From SIG701 sp045539595 (GTDB taxonomy: Bacteria > Bacillota > Clostridia > Oscillospirales > CAG-272), in NCBI GenBank assembly GCA_045539595.1, contig JAZQFQ010000102.1:1-48626 (forward strand): a stretch of DNA of 48,626 nt, in the 5' to 3' direction. A model generated the notes under the pieces. It was not told where the DNA came from. It made no database searches and was given only the letters and a program-made list of their open reading frames with translations. The position numbers and the translations under genes were made by a program. This document shows, in pieces, positions 32,243 to 40,476 of this stretch. Each line of letters starts with the position of its first letter. Positions within the stretch are counted from its first letter, which is position 1.

Positions 32243-33930
32243 TGGACTACACATATCTTGCTGAGCTGCTGTTTCCGCAGGTGACACTTACTCCTGAGGA
32301 ATTGGAAGAACGGTATCCGGCACGTCAATTGCCCGAGGGGGCCAAAGTCACGCGGTTTGCGCCCAGCCCCACGGGATATGTCCACTTTGGTGGGATTTAT
32401 CAGGCCGTCGTGGATATGATGCTGGCAAAGCAAAGCGGCGGTGTTTTCACACTCCGTATCGAGGATACGGACGGCCAGCGTGAGGTGGCCGGTGCGGCGG
32501 AGGCATTGATTCGCACATTGAGCCAATACGGCATCACTTACGACGAGGGCGTGATTCTGAATGAGGATGGAACCCTTGGCGAGCGTGGTGCATACGGCCC
32601 GTACAAGCAGAGCCAGCGCGGCGATATCTATGCCGTGTACGCCAAGAAACTGGTGGCGGAGGGAAAGGCGTACCCCTGTTTCACCACCGAGGAAGAGTTG
32701 GAGGCTATCCAGCAGGCGGACAAGAAGGCCGAAATCAAGAATACCGACTGGCATACCGCGGCTGCGGAGAAGCGTGCCGCTATGCTGGCAGGACGTCAGT
32801 TCACCATGGAGGAAGTGGAAGCCCATCTGAGAGCGGGCGATCCCTTTGTGATCCGCATCCTGGCCGACGGGGATCCCGAGAAAAAAGTCAAGTTCACCGA
32901 TCAGGTCAAGGGCCTTCTGGAGGTGCCGGAAAACGACGAGGACTTCGTTCTTCTGAAATCCGATGGAATCCCTACCTATCACTTTGCTCATGCGGTGGAT
33001 GATCACCTGATGCGCACCACCCATGTAATCCGCGGCGAGGACTGGCTCCCCAGCCTGCCCAAGCATATCCAGCTGTTCCGCGCCCTTGGCTTTAAGATGC
33101 CGAAATATCTCCATACCGCACAGATTTTGAAGATGGATGAAAACGGCGGTAAGAAGAAGATCTCCAAGCGGGATATGGGCGCAAAAATGGATGACTACGC
33201 CCGCCTCGGCTATGCAGAGGACGTGGTGTGGGAGTATCTGCTTACTCTGCTTAACTCCAATTTCGAGGAATGGCGTATGCAGAATCCGGACGTGCCTGTC
33301 CGTGATTATCCCTTCAGCATTAAGAAGATGTCCGTGTCCGGATGTCTCTTCGATTTCGATAAACTGAACGACGTGTCCAAAAACGTGATCTCCCGCATGA
33401 CGGCGGATCAGGTGTACGATCAAGTGCTGGCCTGGGCGAAGGAATTCGATCCTGATTTTGCCGATAAACTGGCAACCGATCCCGATTATGCAAAAGCGAT
33501 CCTGGCTATCGGCCGCGGCGGCAACAAGCCCCGCAAGGACATTACCGTTTGGAGCGGCGTCAAGGATTACATGGGCTTCTTCTATGACGATTACTTCCGG
33601 GTGGAGGAATCATATCCCGAGAATTTCGATGGGGTAGATATCGTTACCGCGCTGGAGAAGTTCATCGAAACCTACGATTACAACGACGATTCCACCGTTT
33701 GGTTCACCAAGATCAAGGAGATCGCTCCCGTCATCGGCTACGCCCCCGAGATGAAACTGTATAAAAAAGACCCGGATGCATATAAAGGCCACGTGGGTGA
33801 CGTCAGCATGTTCTTGCGGATTGCCGTAACGGGCCGCATGAATTCTCCCGATATGTACAGCGTTATGCAGATCCTCGGCGCGGAGCGTGTGATTGCCCGT
33901 GTGCGCGCGATGATCGATTCTATTCAGTAA
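32242..33930 (+). CDS. gltX: Glutamyl-tRNA synthetase, divergent HIGH-motif form
   Basis: 562 residues. Charges tRNA-Glu with glutamate. The class I signature is RFAPSPTGYVHFGGIYQA, so the HIGH motif reads HFGG (48-51). The second signature is KKISKRDMG (about 305-312), equivalent to KMSKS. FTLRIEDTDGQREV and the following region fit GluRS better than GlnRS. The length and HFGG form match the variant GluRS common in some Clostridia; its anticodon-binding part is in the last 200 residues. AAAGGAG precedes the start. glnS lies 19 bases downstream, so one transcript encodes both synthetases. Confidence 0.88.
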   Translation: MDYTYLAELLFPQVTLTPEELEERYPARQLPEGAKVTRFAPSPTGYVHFGGIYQAVVDMMLAKQSGGVFTLRIEDTDGQREVAGAAEALIRTLSQYGITYDEGVILNEDGTLGERGAYGPYKQSQRGDIYAVYAKKLVAEGKAYPCFTTEEELEAIQQADKKAEIKNTDWHTAAAEKRAAMLAGRQFTMEEVEAHLRAGDPFVIRILADGDPEKKVKFTDQVKGLLEVPENDEDFVLLKSDGIPTYHFAHAVDDHLMRTTHVIRGEDWLPSLPKHIQLFRALGFKMPKYLHTAQILKMDENGGKKKISKRDMGAKMDDYARLGYAEDVVWEYLLTLLNSNFEEWRMQNPDVPVRDYPFSIKKMSVSGCLFDFDKLNDVSKNVISRMTADQVYDQVLAWAKEFDPDFADKLATDPDYAKAILAIGRGGNKPRKDITVWSGVKDYMGFFYDDYFRVEESYPENFDGVDIVTALEKFIETYDYNDDSTVWFTKIKEIAPVIGYAPEMKLYKKDPDAYKGHVGDVSMFLRIAVTGRMNSPDMYSVMQILGAERVIARVRAMIDSIQ

Positions 33931-33949
33931 TTTACGGAAGGTATGCAGT

Positions 33950-35605
33950 ATGGAATACACATCCAAAAACTTCATTCATGAATTCATTGAGGAGGATATC
34001 GCGGCAGGGAAGACCGAAACCGTCCACACCCGCTTTCCTCCCGAACCCAACGGCTATTTGCACATCGGTCACTGCAAGGCGCTGATGATCGACTTCGGCA
34101 CCGCGGAAAAGTACGGCGGCCTGTGCAATCTTCGTATGGATGACACCAACCCCACCAAGGAAGATGTGGCGTTTGTGGAAGCCATCAAGGAAGATATCCA
34201 TTGGCTGGGCTTCGATTGGGGCGACCGCTTCTTCTACGGCTCCGATTATTTTGAGAAAGACTACGAGTACGCCGTTGAGCTGATCAAAAAAGGTCTGGCC
34301 TACGTTTGCGAATTGACTCCCGACGAGTTCCGCGAATTCCGCGGCGATCTGACCACTCCCGCGAAGTCTCCTTACCGTGACCGTCCCATCGAGGAGAGTC
34401 TGGATCTGTTCGCCCGTATGCGGGCAGGTGAGTTCGAGGATAACAAATACACCCTTCGCGCCAAGATTGACCTTGCCTCCGGCAACTTCAATATGCGCGA
34501 TCCCGTTATCTATCGAATTCGCCATATGCACCATCACCGCCAGGGCGATAAGTGGTGCATCTACCCCATGTATGACTTCGCCCATCCTATCCAGGATGCC
34601 CTGGAGGGCATTACCCACAGCCTTTGCTCTCTGGAATTTGAGAATCACAGACCTCTGTACAACTGGGTGATCGATAATGTCAGCGTACCCCATAAGCCCC
34701 GCCAGATCGAGTTCGCCCGCCTCGGTATCAACTATACCGTCATGAGTAAGCGCAAGCTCCGCCAACTGGTGGAGGAGAATCGGGTGTCCGGCTGGGATGA
34801 TCCCCGTATGCCTACCTTGTGCGGTCTGCGCCGCCGCGGCTATACGCCCAAGTCCATCCGCAACTTCTGCGAGCGCATCGGCGTGGCAAAAGCGGCCAGC
34901 GTGGTGGAATTCCCCTTCCTGGAGCACTGTCTCCGTGAGGATCTGAATGAGAATGCATGCCGTGTTATGGCGGTGCTTCATCCGGTTCGCCTGACCGTCA
35001 CCAACTTCCCCGAGGCTGTTGTCGAAAAAGTAACCGTGGAGAACAATCCCATGGAACCCGAAGCCGGCAGCCGCGAGGTGACCTTCTCCCGTCATCTGTG
35101 GATTGAAGCCGATGACTTCATGGAAGAGAAGGTGGGCAAGTTCTTCCGGTTGTTCCCGGGCAATGAGGTGCGTCTGAAGGGCGCATACGTTGTCAAATGC
35201 ACCGGCTGCGTGAAGGACGAAAACGGCAATGTTACCGAGGTCCTCTGCGAGTATGATCCCGAATCCCGCGGCGGCGACCCCAAGGATGGCCGCAAGATCA
35301 AGAGCACCATCCATTGGGTGGATGCATCCAACTGCGTGGATGCGGAAATCCGCCTGTACGACAATCTGTTCAGCGATCCCGATCCGGACGGGGAAGGAAA
35401 GAACTTCCTGGATTGCCTGAATCCCCATTCTCTGGAGATCCTCACCGGCTGCAAACTGGAGGCATCCCTGGCTGACGCTAAAGCACCTGCTTCGTTCCAG
35501 TTTATGCGTCTTGGCTACTTCTGCCCGGATTCCAAGGATTCCACCCCTGAGCATCTGGTGTTCAATCGTTCCGTCAGCCTGAAAGACAGCTACAAACCCC
35601 AGTAA
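33950..35605 (+). CDS. glnS: Glutaminyl-tRNA synthetase
   Basis: 551 residues. Charges tRNA-Gln directly with glutamine, bypassing GatCAB. PPEPNGYLHIGHCKAL carries HIGH at 38-41, and VMSKRKL (about 263-269) is the KMSKS equivalent. CNLRMDDTNPTKEDVAFVEAIKEDIHWLGFDW and the C-terminal beta-barrel anticodon domain (from about 340) are standard for bacterial GlnRS. GGAAGG lies 8 bases before the ATG. Its presence is patchy among Firmicutes, and adjacency to gltX suggests coordinated expression. A strong terminator follows. Confidence 0.95.
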   Translation: MEYTSKNFIHEFIEEDIAAGKTETVHTRFPPEPNGYLHIGHCKALMIDFGTAEKYGGLCNLRMDDTNPTKEDVAFVEAIKEDIHWLGFDWGDRFFYGSDYFEKDYEYAVELIKKGLAYVCELTPDEFREFRGDLTTPAKSPYRDRPIEESLDLFARMRAGEFEDNKYTLRAKIDLASGNFNMRDPVIYRIRHMHHHRQGDKWCIYPMYDFAHPIQDALEGITHSLCSLEFENHRPLYNWVIDNVSVPHKPRQIEFARLGINYTVMSKRKLRQLVEENRVSGWDDPRMPTLCGLRRRGYTPKSIRNFCERIGVAKAASVVEFPFLEHCLREDLNENACRVMAVLHPVRLTVTNFPEAVVEKVTVENNPMEPEAGSREVTFSRHLWIEADDFMEEKVGKFFRLFPGNEVRLKGAYVVKCTGCVKDENGNVTEVLCEYDPESRGGDPKDGRKIKSTIHWVDASNCVDAEIRLYDNLFSDPDPDGEGKNFLDCLNPHSLEILTGCKLEASLADAKAPASFQFMRLGYFCPDSKDSTPEHLVFNRSVSLKDSYKPQ

Positions 35606-35613
35606 CGATTTTG

Positions 35614-35648
35614 ATAAACCGCCGTATCTGTACGGCGGTTTATTTTTC
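35614..35648 (+). terminator. Terminator after glnS
   Basis: TAAACCGCCGTA (35615-35626), loop TCTG, TACGGCGGTTTA (35631-35642), then T5. Confidence 0.92.
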
Positions 35649-35702
35649 TCTGCTGCGTGGTGTCAGGAAACAATTACATCAAAATTATTTTTGCGAAATC
35701 TA

Positions 35703-35731
35703 TTGACAAAACGATGAGGTTATGATATTAT
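35703..35731 (+). promoter_or_regulatory. Promoter of tRNA-Lys
   Basis: TTGACA (35703-35708), a 17-base spacer, TATTAT (35726-35731). The tRNA begins 20 bases after the -10. Confidence 0.8.
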
Positions 35732-35751
35732 AATAAAGCCGTTTTTTGGAT

Positions 35752-35827
35752 GCCCCATTAGCTCAGTTGGCAGAGCACTTGACTTTTAATCAAGGTGTCC
35801 GGAGTTCGAATCTCCGATGGAGCACCA
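35752..35827 (+). tRNA. tRNA-Lys (anticodon TTT)
   Basis: A 76-base cloverleaf including an encoded CCA. D-stem GCTC/GAGC, anticodon stem CTTGA/TCAAG around loop CTTTTAA, T-stem CGGAG/CTCCG with TTCGAAT, discriminator A. The acceptor stem GCCCCAT against ATGGAGC has one mismatch, C3 opposite A70; the usual form of this tRNA has G70. Own promoter upstream, terminator downstream. Confidence 0.95.
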
Positions 35828-35830
35828 CGG

Positions 35831-35875
35831 AAATCCCGAAAATGTCCTGTTATCAGGCACTTTCGGGATTTTTTC
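35831..35875 (+). terminator. Terminator of tRNA-Lys
   Basis: AAATCCCGAAA (35831-35841) with TTTCGGGATTT (35861-35871), inner CCTG/CAGG, T-run after. Confidence 0.9.
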
Positions 35876-35901
35876 GTCGTGTCGTTTAATTGACGGGAAT
35901 A

Positions 35902-35922
35902 TATCGATATTTGATATCGATA
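35902..35922. promoter_or_regulatory. Perfect palindrome upstream of the rex promoter
   Basis: Arms TATCGATAT (35902-35910) and ATATCGATA (35914-35922) around TTG: nine perfect pairs, ending 12 bases before the -35. It does not resemble a Rex box. Candidate operator. Confidence 0.55.
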
Positions 35923-35934
35923 GGATCCGTTCTA

Positions 35935-35963
35935 TTGACTTTAGATAGACCGCGTGATATAAT
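35935..35963 (+). promoter_or_regulatory. Promoter of the rex operon
   Basis: TTGACT (35935-35940), a 17-base spacer, TATAAT (35958-35963). The leader of about 95 bases contains a GC hairpin CGGGGC/GCCCCG (35976-35997) and GTGTGAAATACAC (36022-36034), a short inverted repeat loosely like half of a Rex site. Confidence 0.85.
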
Positions 35964-36064
35964 GGAGTGGATATCCGGGGCGTTTTTGACGGCCCCGATT
36001 GTCTGTTATTTTACGAATTTTGTGTGAAATACACCCATTATCTGCATAGGAAACGGAGAAAATC

Positions 36065-36697
36065 ATGGAACAAAAGAGTGTCTCTCTGCAAACGCTGCGC
36101 CGTCTCCCCGTGTATTTGCATTACTTGCGCACAGTGCAGGATCAGTGTGTTAACATTTCTGCTACCGCGATAGCGGACAAATTGGGCTTGAATGATGTGC
36201 AGGTCCGAAAGGATCTGGCATCGGTCAGCGGAAGCGGCCGTCCCAAAACCGGCTACAAAACGCTGGAACTTCTGCAGCAGCTGGAAGAGTATCTCGGATG
36301 CGGTTCCAGTTCCACCACGGTGCTGATAGGCGCGGGCAATCTGGGAAAAGCGCTTATGGCGTATTCCGGATTCGACGATTACGGCCTCGAAATCGTCGCC
36401 GCCTTTGATAAGAACCCCGCATTGATCGGCGAAGAAATCAGCGGAAAACCTGTATATCCCATGGAAAAACTGGGCGAGGTTTGCAAAAAGCATAATATCC
36501 TCGTTGGTATCATCACGGTTCCCGCATCAGTGGCCCAGGATGTATGCGATGTGCTCGTAGCCCACGGCGTCCGTGCTATCTGGAATTTTGCACCTACCAT
36601 TCTGCGGGTTCCGGCAGGGGTTCAGGTGGAGAACGAAAACCTGGCGTCCTCCCTGGCCGTACTTTCCCAGCATTGGCGTTCCCCCCGTACCAAGTAA
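36065..36697 (+). CDS. rex: Redox-sensing transcriptional repressor Rex
   Basis: 210 residues, usual length. An N-terminal winged helix (TLRRLPVYLHYLRTVQDQ, then ISATAIADKLGLNDVQVRKDLASVSG) and a Rossmann domain with VLIGAGNLGKALMAYSGF and VAAFDKNPALIGEEISG, then AIWNFAPTILRVPAGVQVENENLASSLAVL. Rex senses the NADH/NAD+ ratio: NAD+ favours DNA binding and NADH releases it, controlling fermentation and hydrogenase genes. GGAG lies 6 bases before the ATG. It is followed 48 bases later by redox genes with no separate strong promoter, so it may lead the operon to 41898. Confidence 0.95.
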   Translation: MEQKSVSLQTLRRLPVYLHYLRTVQDQCVNISATAIADKLGLNDVQVRKDLASVSGSGRPKTGYKTLELLQQLEEYLGCGSSSTTVLIGAGNLGKALMAYSGFDDYGLEIVAAFDKNPALIGEEISGKPVYPMEKLGEVCKKHNILVGIITVPASVAQDVCDVLVAHGVRAIWNFAPTILRVPAGVQVENENLASSLAVLSQHWRSPRTK

Positions 36698-36710
36698 ATT
36701 TAGTTGTATA

Positions 36711-36725
36711 TTTGATTTCATCAAA
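36711..36725. promoter_or_regulatory. Palindrome between rex and the hydrogenase-like gene
   Basis: TTTGAT, TTC, ATCAAA (36711-36725), perfect six-base arms. The segment ATATTTGAT at 36708-36716 is also present within the larger palindrome upstream of rex, hinting at a common regulator. Not a clear Rex site. Confidence 0.35.
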
Positions 36726-36745
36726 ACTATCAGGAGGCATCCACC

Positions 36746-38431
36746 ATGGCTGAAATCCTGCGACTGAAAAAATCCAATTGCCGAAATTGCTATAAATGCA
36801 TTCGAAACTGTCCCGTGCAGGCCATTCGCTTTTATGGAAATCAGGCGTATATTGCCAACGATATGTGCGTGTATTGCGGACAGTGCTTTGCCGTGTGTCC
36901 CCAGGAGGCACAGGAATTTGCCGATTCCACCGAAGCGGTATTCCGTCTTTTACAGGAGAATGAGACAGTGGTTGCGTCGGTTTCTTCTGCTTTCCTTGCG
37001 TATTATGACGGCATCGGCTTTGATGCTGTGCGCCGCGCCCTTATGCAGCTTGGCTTCACCGATGCAGAAGAAACGGCGCGAGGCGCCGTGCTTGTAAAGC
37101 GGGAATACGAACGGATTCTGCGGGAAGGGGAGCGGGAGATTATTCTTTCGTCCACCTGTCACGCTGTGAATTTGCTGGTGAAGAAGTATTATCCCACCCT
37201 GGTGCATTGTCTGGCACCGGTGATTTCCCCCATGGCCGCCCATGCCCGTATGATTAAAGAAAAAATGCCGCAGGCCAAGGTGGTGTTTGTCGGTCCCTGC
37301 CTGTCTGCCAAAGATGAGGCGATGGCCGGTGCGGCCGATGCGGTGCTGACTTTCAGTGAAATGGATCGTATGCTGGCGGACCGGCAGATCGTGATGGACA
37401 CTCTCCCCGAGAATGCGCCCCGGGAAGGCAGCACCCGCATGTTCTCTGTAGCGGGCGGTATTTTGAAATCCATGGCTTGCGAGAATGAAACATATACATA
37501 CATGAGCGTAGACGGCATGGACGATTGCCGCGATGTGCTGGACGAGATCGAAAAAGGAAACATCTCACGCTGCTTTATTGAGATGTCCGCCTGTGTGGGC
37601 GGATGTGTCGGCGGCCCTGTCATGAAGAAGTACAGTCAGTCGCCGATCCGCCATTATCAGTCGGTGGCGGCATATGCCGGAAAAACGGATTTTGCGGTGG
37701 ATCTGCTGCCGGCGGAGTACGTGCGGTGTGAGTATACCAGCGATCGCGCGGAGCGGCATGAGCTTAGCGAGGAAGAGATCCGCGCGGTCCTTCACCAGAT
37801 GGGCAAGATCCATCCGGAGCAGGAGTTGAACTGTGGTACATGCGGATACGATTCCTGCCGGGAGATGGCGGCCGCTGTCTGCCGCGGCAAAGCAGATATC
37901 AGTATGTGCCAGCCTTATGTGATGGCGAAATCCGAGCATTTTACCAATACCATTCTGGACAATTCTCCCAACGGAATCCTGGTTCTCAATGAGGATTATG
38001 AAGTGCAGAGAATCAACCGGGCGGCGATGCAGATGCTGCATATCCAGTTCCAGGCGGATGTGCTGGGACAGCCGGTTATGAATATCATGGATCCCGTGCC
38101 GTTTATGGAGGTGCTGCAGAACAAGATTCCCGTCGTCGCCCGTCGGGATTACTACGCAGAGTACGGCATCTATCTGGAGCAGACCATTCTGCATGATACA
38201 ACAGCCCGTCTGCTGCTGGCCTTTTTGCGGGATGTGACGGCGGAGGAAACGGATCGTCAGTACCATGAGCGCCTTCTGGAACTGACAGCGGAAACCGCCG
38301 ATAAGGTGGTCGATAAGCAGATGCGTATCGTTCAGGAAATCGCCTCGCTTCTCGGTGAAACGGCCGCGGAGACAAAAATCGCTTTGACCAAGCTGAAGGA
38401 GTCCATGAAGCATGAGCAGCACGAACATTGA
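36746..38431 (+). CDS. Sensory-type [FeFe]-hydrogenase-like protein with PAS domain
   Basis: 561 residues. Two 4Fe-4S sites at Cys12/15/18/22 and Cys41/44/47/51. Hydrogenase large-subunit domain with L1 SSTCHAV (Cys138), L2 VGPCLSAKDE (Cys185) and L3 EMSACVGGC (Cys283, Cys287): the four H-cluster ligand cysteines are kept, but the proton-transfer cysteine of TSCCP is Thr137, and the lysine two after the L2 cysteine is shifted by one place. Next a CxxC-x4-C Fe-S domain (Cys363/366/371/388), a PAS domain (about 395-500) and a helical tail. This matches putative sensory hydrogenases (HydS-like) rather than enzymes that turn over H2. AGGAGG lies 8 bases before the ATG. It overlaps the SpoIIE-type phosphatase by 20 bases. 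Confidence 0.82.
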   Translation: MAEILRLKKSNCRNCYKCIRNCPVQAIRFYGNQAYIANDMCVYCGQCFAVCPQEAQEFADSTEAVFRLLQENETVVASVSSAFLAYYDGIGFDAVRRALMQLGFTDAEETARGAVLVKREYERILREGEREIILSSTCHAVNLLVKKYYPTLVHCLAPVISPMAAHARMIKEKMPQAKVVFVGPCLSAKDEAMAGAADAVLTFSEMDRMLADRQIVMDTLPENAPREGSTRMFSVAGGILKSMACENETYTYMSVDGMDDCRDVLDEIEKGNISRCFIEMSACVGGCVGGPVMKKYSQSPIRHYQSVAAYAGKTDFAVDLLPAEYVRCEYTSDRAERHELSEEEIRAVLHQMGKIHPEQELNCGTCGYDSCREMAAAVCRGKADISMCQPYVMAKSEHFTNTILDNSPNGILVLNEDYEVQRINRAAMQMLHIQFQADVLGQPVMNIMDPVPFMEVLQNKIPVVARRDYYAEYGIYLEQTILHDTTARLLLAFLRDVTAEETDRQYHERLLELTAETADKVVDKQMRIVQEIASLLGETAAETKIALTKLKESMKHEQHEH

Positions 38432-39599
38432 TCTCTGTACGGATATCGGCTACGTTAGCTTGAATCACGTGGGTGAACAGCTTTGCGGCGATCATGTGGA
38501 GGTTGTGTCCCCGGAGGGCGGCACGTCTACCGTCGTCGTGCTGGCGGATGGCCTCGGAAGCGGCGTAAAAGCCAGTATTCTCTCCACGCTGACGGCCAAA
38601 ATTATCTCTACCATGATGGCCGCGGGCATGAAGTTGGAAGATGCGGTGGAAACCATTATCGCTACCTTGCCGGTTTGTGCGGTGCGTGGCGTGGCCTATT
38701 CCACGTTTACTGTCCTTCACTTTGTGGACAATTCCCGGGCGGAAATCATTCAGTACGATAATCCCCGCGTCATTCTTCTGCGCAACGGCAAGAATTACGA
38801 AATGCCCACCACTCGCGTGTCCATCGCGGGCAAAGAAATCCTCCGTTCTGAAATTGAACTGAGCGAAAACGATGTGTTCATCGCCTTCAGTGACGGCGTC
38901 GAGCATGCGGGCGTGGGCGGTATCTACAGCTTCGGATGGAAACGGGAAGATATCATCTCTTTCGTGGAGAAATATTGGGATGTCAAATCCTCCGCCATGG
39001 AAATGACATCCGTTCTGCTGGATGAGTGCGAGCGTCTGTATGACGGTCGACCCGGCGATGATGCCACCGTGTGCACGGTGCGGATTCGTCCCAGTCAGCC
39101 GGTGAATCTGCTGTACGGCCCGCCCTCCAACCGGAACGACAATTACAAGATGATGTCTCAATTCTTTGAGCGCGATGGCAAGCATATTGTTTGCGGAGGC
39201 ACCACCTCATCTATCGCTGCTCAGTATCTGGATAAGCCGCTGCGCGTGGGATTCGAGTATTTCGACCCGGAAATTCCGCCGGTGGCGGAGCTGGAAGGCG
39301 TGGATCTGGTGACGGAAGGAGTGATCACCGTCAACCGGGTGGTGGAATACGCCAGACAGTATCTGGAAGACGGAAAATCCTACGAGGATTGGTGCGATAA
39401 ACAGGACGGCGCTTCCCGCATTGCCCGCATGCTTTGTGTGGATGCCACGGAGATACACTTTTTCGTGGGATGCGCAGTCAATCCGGCCCACCAGAATCCG
39501 AATCTGCCCATTAACTTCAACATCAAAATGCATCTGATCAAGGATCTGGCGGATGTGCTGGGGCGCATCGGAAAAGTAGTAAAAGTGACATATTATTGA
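38412..39599 (+). CDS. SpoIIE-type PP2C phosphatase
   Basis: 395 residues. The N-terminal 230 residues hold PP2C/SpoIIE motifs: LCGDHVEV, VVLADGLGSGVKAS, AFSDGVEHAG and RPGDDATVCTV supply the metal-binding aspartates. SpoIIE-type enzymes dephosphorylate Ser/Thr, often on anti-anti-sigma factors. Residues about 235-395 (NLLYGPPSNRNDNYKMMSQFFERDGKHIVCGGTTSSIAAQYL onwards) are an extra domain I do not recognise. AAGGAG precedes the ATG by 10 bases. The 20-base overlap with the hydrogenase-like PAS gene suggests a sensor-output pair. No partner anti-sigma or STAS gene is in the window. Confidence 0.82.
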   Translation: MSSTNIDLCTDIGYVSLNHVGEQLCGDHVEVVSPEGGTSTVVVLADGLGSGVKASILSTLTAKIISTMMAAGMKLEDAVETIIATLPVCAVRGVAYSTFTVLHFVDNSRAEIIQYDNPRVILLRNGKNYEMPTTRVSIAGKEILRSEIELSENDVFIAFSDGVEHAGVGGIYSFGWKREDIISFVEKYWDVKSSAMEMTSVLLDECERLYDGRPGDDATVCTVRIRPSQPVNLLYGPPSNRNDNYKMMSQFFERDGKHIVCGGTTSSIAAQYLDKPLRVGFEYFDPEIPPVAELEGVDLVTEGVITVNRVVEYARQYLEDGKSYEDWCDKQDGASRIARMLCVDATEIHFFVGCAVNPAHQNPNLPINFNIKMHLIKDLADVLGRIGKVVKVTYY

Positions 39600-39631
39600 A
39601 TTTATATAAAAACAGTAAGTGGAAAAAGATC

Positions 39632-40474
39632 ATGTATAAGATTTTGAAAAAACGGATTTTGAATCCGACAGTGACACAGATGTCCATCGAGGCACCCCTG
39701 GTTGCCCGCAAAGCAGAGCCGGGTCAGTTTATCATTCTGCGCGTGGATGAGGAAGGGGAGCGTATCCCTCTCACTATCGCCGGATACGATCGGGGAGCCG
39801 GATCGGTGGATATCATTTTCCAGATCGTCGGCGCGACTACGGAAAAACTGAATCATAAAGAAGAGGGCGAGTCCATTGCCGATTTCGTTGGTCCTTTGGG
39901 CAAGCCCACGGAAACCGACGGCGTAAAAAAGGTTTGCATCGTCGGCGGCGGTGTGGGATGCGCAATCGCTTTGCCCGTGGCACGTAAATTCCACGAGATG
40001 GGTTGTGAAGTCCACTCCATCATCGGCTTCCGTTCCAAGGATCTCGTGATTCTGGAGGACGAGTTCCGCACCGCCTCTGACCGGCTGACTATCATGACCG
40101 ACGACGGTTCCTACGGTCGCCAGGGGGTGGTTACCGCTCCTCTCGCTGAGGCCATAGAGGCCGGGGAGAAGTACGATGAGGTCATCACCATCGGGCCACT
40201 GATTATGATGAAATTTGTGGTGGCAACCACCAAGCCCCACGGCATCAAAACCACCGTTTCCATGAATCCGATCATGATCGACGGCACGGGGATGTGCGGC
40301 GGATGCCGACTCACCGTGGGCGGTGAGACGAAATTCGCTTGCGTGGATGGTCCGGATTTCGACGGATTTGAAGTGGACTTCGACGAAGCCATGCAGCGCG
40401 GTACCATGTACCGGGATTTCGAGCGGCACGCATACGAAGAAACGTGCAATTTGTTCCAAAAAGAGGTGCGGTAA
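39632..40474 (+). CDS. nfnA: NADH-dependent ferredoxin:NADP+ oxidoreductase, small subunit
   Basis: 280 residues of the ferredoxin-NADP-reductase/dihydroorotate-dehydrogenase electron-transfer family. An FAD part at the start (PGQFIILRVDEEGERIPLTIAGYDRGAG), an NAD-binding part with VCIVGGGVGCAIALPVAR, and a [2Fe-2S] region near the end (MCGGCRLTVGGETKFACVDGPDFDG). With nfnB it forms the electron-bifurcating enzyme linking NADH, reduced ferredoxin and NADPH. ATG 39632 is preferred to 39596, which starts in the stop codon of the previous gene and adds a basic leader; SD is weak (GGA). nfnB follows 2 bases after the stop. Confidence 0.9.
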   Translation: MYKILKKRILNPTVTQMSIEAPLVARKAEPGQFIILRVDEEGERIPLTIAGYDRGAGSVDIIFQIVGATTEKLNHKEEGESIADFVGPLGKPTETDGVKKVCIVGGGVGCAIALPVARKFHEMGCEVHSIIGFRSKDLVILEDEFRTASDRLTIMTDDGSYGRQGVVTAPLAEAIEAGEKYDEVITIGPLIMMKFVVATTKPHGIKTTVSMNPIMIDGTGMCGGCRLTVGGETKFACVDGPDFDGFEVDFDEAMQRGTMYRDFERHAYEETCNLFQKEVR

Positions 40475-40476
40475 GA

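Noticed and set aside
33932..35554. A 540-residue minus-strand open frame opposite glnS
   Set aside because: glnS is unambiguous; the antisense frame has no recognisable motif.
36022..36034. GTGTGAAATACAC in the rex leader as a Rex operator
   Set aside because: Only one half resembles TTGTGAAAT and with an extra base; spacing and second half do not fit.
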